This document shows positions 61,092 through 64,000 of a stretch of DNA of 64,000 nt, piece after piece. Numbering within the stretch: the stretch's first letter is position 1; each line of letters begins with the position of its first letter. The stretch lies in assembly GCA_002238425.1 (NCBI GenBank), contig MPMJ01000015.1, positions 1-64,000 of the forward strand. Reading direction: 5' to 3'. A program made the translations under genes and the position numbers. This DNA is from SAR202 cluster bacterium bin16. GTDB taxonomy: Bacteria > Chloroflexota > Dehalococcoidia > Lucifugimonadales > Australimonadaceae. A model generated the notes under the pieces. That model saw only the letters and a list, made by a program, of their open reading frames with translations, searched no databases and had not been told where the DNA came from.

Positions 61092-62372
61092 CTATCGGAC
61101 GAACTTCTCGTGTACTTCCTCGAGGAGGTCGTCGATCGTGCCGCGGTTGGCCTCGAAACCGTTCACCATGTCGATGACGATCTGCTGGGCCGTAGCCCCG
61201 TCAGTGAACAGGTTCTGGATGCCGGTGAAGCCCTGCATGGAGGCAGCGAACTCCTCGTCCGCCATCGCCGCCGCGAGTGCGTCGCGCAGAGTCTGCGTTA
61301 CCTCGGGACCCATTCCCGGCGGGCCGACGATGTTCTTGGCGATGACAGACCGGGGCCGCATCGCGAGCCACAGTTCCAAGTCCTCGCCTTCCAAGTACGT
61401 GTCGGCAACGTTCGGGCAGTGGAAGTCAGCCTCGCCGTTGTGCCCCAAGTCAAAGCCCGGAACCGACAGGTCGGCGAACGGGCGGAGGAATCCGTCTCTG
61501 GTCCATCCCGGACGCGTGATGGGGTACTGGTCCCAGATCGTGCCGGTAACCCAGGAGTTCACGTCACCCCGCTCGATCATGACGTACTGCTCGGCGGAGC
61601 CCGCAGCAGAGACGTTCCGGATCTCCAATGGGATGTTGTACTTGAGGGCGAGCCAGCCGATGGAGACGTTCGAACTGAGGTCGGCGGGTGTGGGAGCACT
61701 GATACCAACGGTCAGTGCAGGCCCAGGCGAGTCAAAGGCAGTGTCCATGCAGTCGTAGGGCAACGTGCCCCGGATGACCCAGGCTCCCTCTCCGCCGGAG
61801 GTAACGCCGATCATGGTTGACTCACGGACGTCGAACTGCGCCTGTGGTGTGAACGTGTCCGCAACGCCTGGCGTTGCCTCGATGGCGAGCGTCAGACCGT
61901 CCGGCTTCGCGTTCCAGACGAAGTTGCGCTCGACCACTACCGGCGTCAGGTTCCTGACGACGATGCGGGGCTCGCCGGGGATGAACTTCGGCCATGCGCG
62001 GGACATGAACCGCGCCTGTGCGTCGGTGCCGCCGCCGGGGTTGAATCCGACCATCAAGCTGATGGTCTTGCCCTTGAAGTACGCCTCGGCGTCGAAACCG
62101 GGGTCAACCGGCAACGGGGTTGCCGTGGGGCGCGCGGTCGGGGTGGGGGTTGCGGGCACTGCTGTAACGCCTTCCGGCAATGGGGTAGGCGTTGCCTCGT
62201 CTTCCATCATCGCCGTCGGAGTGGGCTCCGCTTCCATCATCGCTGTGGGAGTAGGTGTCGCAGCCGGACGAGGGGTTGCCGTCGGCTCTTCGCCGCCGCA
62301 GGCAGCGAGCACAAGGGAGAGCATCAGGCCGAGAGCCCCGATGACTCCGATCTTCTGAGACATCTTCACCAT
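61092..62372 (-). CDS. TctC-like substrate-binding lipoprotein, copy 1
   Basis: A 426-residue periplasmic/external binding protein. The lipobox is LVLAAC (Cys about residue 25). Residues 28-90 form a Pro/Thr linker with PTPTAMM repeats. The binding domain contains SLMVGFNPGGGTDAQARFMS (TctC signature), PRIVVRNLTP and IRNVSAAGSAEQYVMIERGD. RBS GGAGGTTTCGG precedes the ATG. The substrate is probably a carboxylic acid. It forms a tandem with the next gene. Confidence 0.85.
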   Translation of the reverse strand: MVKMSQKIGVIGALGLMLSLVLAACGGEEPTATPRPAATPTPTAMMEAEPTPTAMMEDEATPTPLPEGVTAVPATPTPTARPTATPLPVDPGFDAEAYFKGKTISLMVGFNPGGGTDAQARFMSRAWPKFIPGEPRIVVRNLTPVVVERNFVWNAKPDGLTLAIEATPGVADTFTPQAQFDVRESTMIGVTSGGEGAWVIRGTLPYDCMDTAFDSPGPALTVGISAPTPADLSSNVSIGWLALKYNIPLEIRNVSAAGSAEQYVMIERGDVNSWVTGTIWDQYPITRPGWTRDGFLRPFADLSVPGFDLGHNGEADFHCPNVADTYLEGEDLELWLAMRPRSVIAKNIVGPPGMGPEVTQTLRDALAAAMADEEFAASMQGFTGIQNLFTDGATAQQIVIDMVNGFEANRGTIDDLLEEVHEKFVR

Positions 62373-62444
62373 CCGAAACCTCCATATCGTCTGCGAACGA
62401 CTACATGTAATGAGCCTCCAGGATATCCCGCAGGCCGATGTAGA

Positions 62445-62474
62445 ACCCTATCGGGCGGGTGGGAGTGTTGTCAA
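62445..62474 (-). promoter_or_regulatory. Promoter of TctC copy 1
   Basis: TTGACA (62469-62474), an 18-base spacer, and TAGGGT (62445-62450) on the minus strand. Confidence 0.45.
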
Positions 62475-62516
62475 TCGGGGGCGTGCGTTTCAGCGCTAAG
62501 CCGGTCCATGAAACAC

Positions 62517-62551
62517 AAGAGAGGCCTGCCACTACCCGGCAGGCCTCTCTT
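62517..62551. terminator. Bidirectional terminator between TctC genes
   Basis: AAGAGAGGCCTGCC and GGCAGGCCTCTCTT form a 14-bp perfect stem with a 7-base loop, 23 bp after the stop of the 62575 gene. Confidence 0.75.
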
Positions 62552-62574
62552 CAGGCGATTCTGTAGGGTCCGAC

Positions 62575-63867
62575 TTAGCGCACGTACTTGTCGAATACGG
62601 CCTGCGTAATCTCGTCGATCTGGGCCTGTCTGTTGATGTAGGAGTTCACCGTAGCGGTCAACTCCTGTGCGGCCACGTCACCGTGCGTGAATGCGTTCTT
62701 GATGCCTGTGAAATCTTGCATCGTGTTGGCGAACTCCTCGTTCGCCATGGCATCGGCGAGCGCCGTGCGGAGTACTGCGGTTACTTCGTTCGGGATGCCG
62801 GCCGGACCGATGATGTTCTTGGATGCGTAGACCTGCGGACCGCGCAGCGCAACCCAGAGGTCGAGTTCTTCACCCTCGAAATACTCGTCCGCGACGTTCG
62901 GACAGTGGAAGTCGGCCTCGCCGTTGTGGCCGAGGTCAAAGCCGGGGAATGACAGATCCGCGAACGGGCGGATGAAGCCACTGCCCGTCCAACCGGGACG
63001 TGTCCGCGGGTACTGGTCCCAGATCGTGCCGGACACCCAAGAGTTCACGTCGCCGCGCTCGATCATGACGTACTGCTCGGCGGAGCCCGCGGCGGAAACG
63101 TTCCGGATCTCCAGCGGCACGTTCAGCCTGTCCGCCAGCCAGCCCACGGCAACGTACGAGGCGAGGTCGGCAGGCGTCGGCGCGCTGGTACCGACCGTCA
63201 ACGCGGGTCCCTGCGAGTCGAAGGCGGAGTCGATGCAATCGTACGGCATTGTGCCCCGTATGACCCACAGCCCCTCCTTACCGGAGGTGATGCCAATCAT
63301 CGTTATCTCGCGCAGGTCGAACTCAGCCGTCGGAGTGAACTGGGCGAAGATGCCCGAGGAGGCTTCGAGTCCAAGGGTCAGACCGTCCGGTTTGGAGTTC
63401 CAGACGAAATTCCGCTGCACGACGTTGGGGGTCAGGTTCCTGACAACGATGCGCGGGTTGCCGGGGATGTACTCCGGCCAGGCGCGGGACATAAAACGGG
63501 CTTGGGCGTCGGTTCCGCCGCCAGGGTTGTAACCGACCATCATGCTGATCGTCTTGCCTTTGAAGTACGCCTCAGCGTCGAAGCCGGGGTCGACGGGTAG
63601 CGGGGTCGGCGTGGGGCGTGGAACTGGCGTCGGGGTAGGGGCGGGCCCAGTGGAGCCGCTGGTGTCCGGCGTCGGTGTGGCCTCCTCTTCCATCATCGCT
63701 TCGGGTGTAGGCGTCGGCTCTGCCGCCATCATCGCCGCCGTTGGCGTAGGCGTCGCAGCGGGGCGTGGTGTTGGCGTAGGGTCTTCGCCCCCGCAGGCGA
63801 TGAGGAGCGTGGAGAGAGCGAGGGCAGTAGCGCCGAGCGCTCCGATCTTCCTGAGCATCTTCAGCAT
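62575..63867 (-). CDS. TctC-like substrate-binding lipoprotein, copy 2
   Basis: A 430-residue paralogue of the 61092-62372 protein, with the lipobox LLIAC (STLLIACGG), a longer Pro/Thr linker (about residues 28-95, with AMMEEEATPTP) and the same binding-domain motifs (VGYNPGGGTDAQARFMSRAW, IRNVSAAGSAEQYVMIERGD). The two binding domains are near identical in places but differ near the ligand loops (EASSGIFAQF compared with EATPGVADTF), so ligands may differ. GGGAGGTTTCGG precedes ATG 63867. Confidence 0.85.
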   Translation of the reverse strand: MLKMLRKIGALGATALALSTLLIACGGEDPTPTPRPAATPTPTAAMMAAEPTPTPEAMMEEEATPTPDTSGSTGPAPTPTPVPRPTPTPLPVDPGFDAEAYFKGKTISMMVGYNPGGGTDAQARFMSRAWPEYIPGNPRIVVRNLTPNVVQRNFVWNSKPDGLTLGLEASSGIFAQFTPTAEFDLREITMIGITSGKEGLWVIRGTMPYDCIDSAFDSQGPALTVGTSAPTPADLASYVAVGWLADRLNVPLEIRNVSAAGSAEQYVMIERGDVNSWVSGTIWDQYPRTRPGWTGSGFIRPFADLSFPGFDLGHNGEADFHCPNVADEYFEGEELDLWVALRGPQVYASKNIIGPAGIPNEVTAVLRTALADAMANEEFANTMQDFTGIKNAFTHGDVAAQELTATVNSYINRQAQIDEITQAVFDKYVR

Positions 63868-63943
63868 CCGAAACCTCCCCTGTCGTTCTGCATACGTGGC
63901 GACGCAAACAAAGCCTGGGGAACGCGCTCGCAGGCAGTGCGTA

Positions 63944-63972
63944 ACGCTACCTGTCTCATGGTGCCTTGTCAA
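63944..63972 (-). promoter_or_regulatory. Promoter of TctC copy 2
   Basis: TTGACA (63967-63972), a 17-base spacer and TAGCGT (63944-63949) on the minus strand. It is the only feature seen in 63868-64000. Confidence 0.45.
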
Positions 63973-64000
63973 AGGGGGATTACGAGAGAGCCACCCCGCA

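Overview
The window is high-GC bacterial DNA with short intergenic spaces. It encodes coenzyme F420 biosynthesis (cofC, cofD, cofG, cofH), luciferase-like F420/flavin oxidoreductases, three ACMSD-type amidohydrolases, paired thiamine-diphosphate enzymes, SDR oxidoreductases and lipoproteins with long Thr-Pro-rich linkers. This mix resembles Chloroflexota of the Dehalococcoidia/SAR202 type. That placement is my inference from gene content; no rRNA or classical marker set is present. One tRNA gene, tRNA-Thr(CGT), was found. No rRNA and no CRISPR array were seen.

Layout. 1-3.2 kb: a truncated MetE-like gene, an SDR and copy 1 of an unusual zinc-finger/RecA-like ATPase gene. 3.4-4.3 kb: a low-GC TIR-domain gene. 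4.4-9 kb: a two-subunit CoA transferase, a HAD/TIM-barrel fusion, an esterase and a DtxR-type regulator. 9-18.5 kb: a frame-disrupted ThDP enzyme, an amidohydrolase, msrB, an LLM oxidoreductase and cofCD, then a vapBC-like pair, then cofHG. 18.6-30.8 kb: 3-hydroxybutyrate dehydrogenase-like SDR, amidohydrolase, a Rieske-like protein lacking its key ligands, a substrate-binding lipoprotein, a shortened cupin, a second ThDP enzyme, an HNH two-gene module, a 2-hydroxyacid dehydrogenase and a YceI lipoprotein broken by a poly-G tract. 30.8-43.4 kb: tRNA-Thr, MFS transporter, class II aldolase, amidohydrolase, ABC exporter, two tandem HicB-like genes, an ICL/PEP-mutase enzyme, a methyltransferase-kinase pair, an isochorismatase-like protein without its nucleophile, a PQQ sugar dehydrogenase and CoxG. 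43.4-50 kb: ATPase copy 2, a PadR-membrane protein pair, orn, a pseudouridine synthase and a site-2 protease. 50-53.4 kb: a toxin-antitoxin pair, DUF952, aroA (disrupted) and gmk. 53.4-64 kb: LLM oxidoreductase, SDR, lutCBA, then a tripartite tricarboxylate transporter with a fused TctAB and two tandem TctC lipoproteins.

How genes work together. cofG/cofH/cofD/cofC supply F420 (no cofE is present here), and the LLM oxidoreductase directly behind cofC is a likely user. The Tct transporter and the LutABC oxidase run in the same direction with a 77-bp gap, so a hydroxycarboxylate may be imported and oxidised as a unit. The many amidohydrolases, ThDP enzymes, SDRs and the CoA transferase suggest catabolism of diverse organic acids; substrates cannot be read from the sequence.

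The best candidate for something undescribed is a dispersed unit seen twice, at about 1.52-3.25 kb and 43.46-45.23 kb. Each copy has an ATPase gene with a Cys/His zinc-binding head, a conserved 59-bp leader, and a downstream cluster of 14-bp repeats (GACCAAGARTGTCA type) in both orientations. Other notable signals are a Rieske oxygenase-like protein with all three iron-binding His positions replaced, three otherwise conserved genes each disrupted by a diverged tandem duplication of length 3n+1, several families of dispersed intergenic repeats (some read into coding sequence), and two low-GC defence-like inserts.
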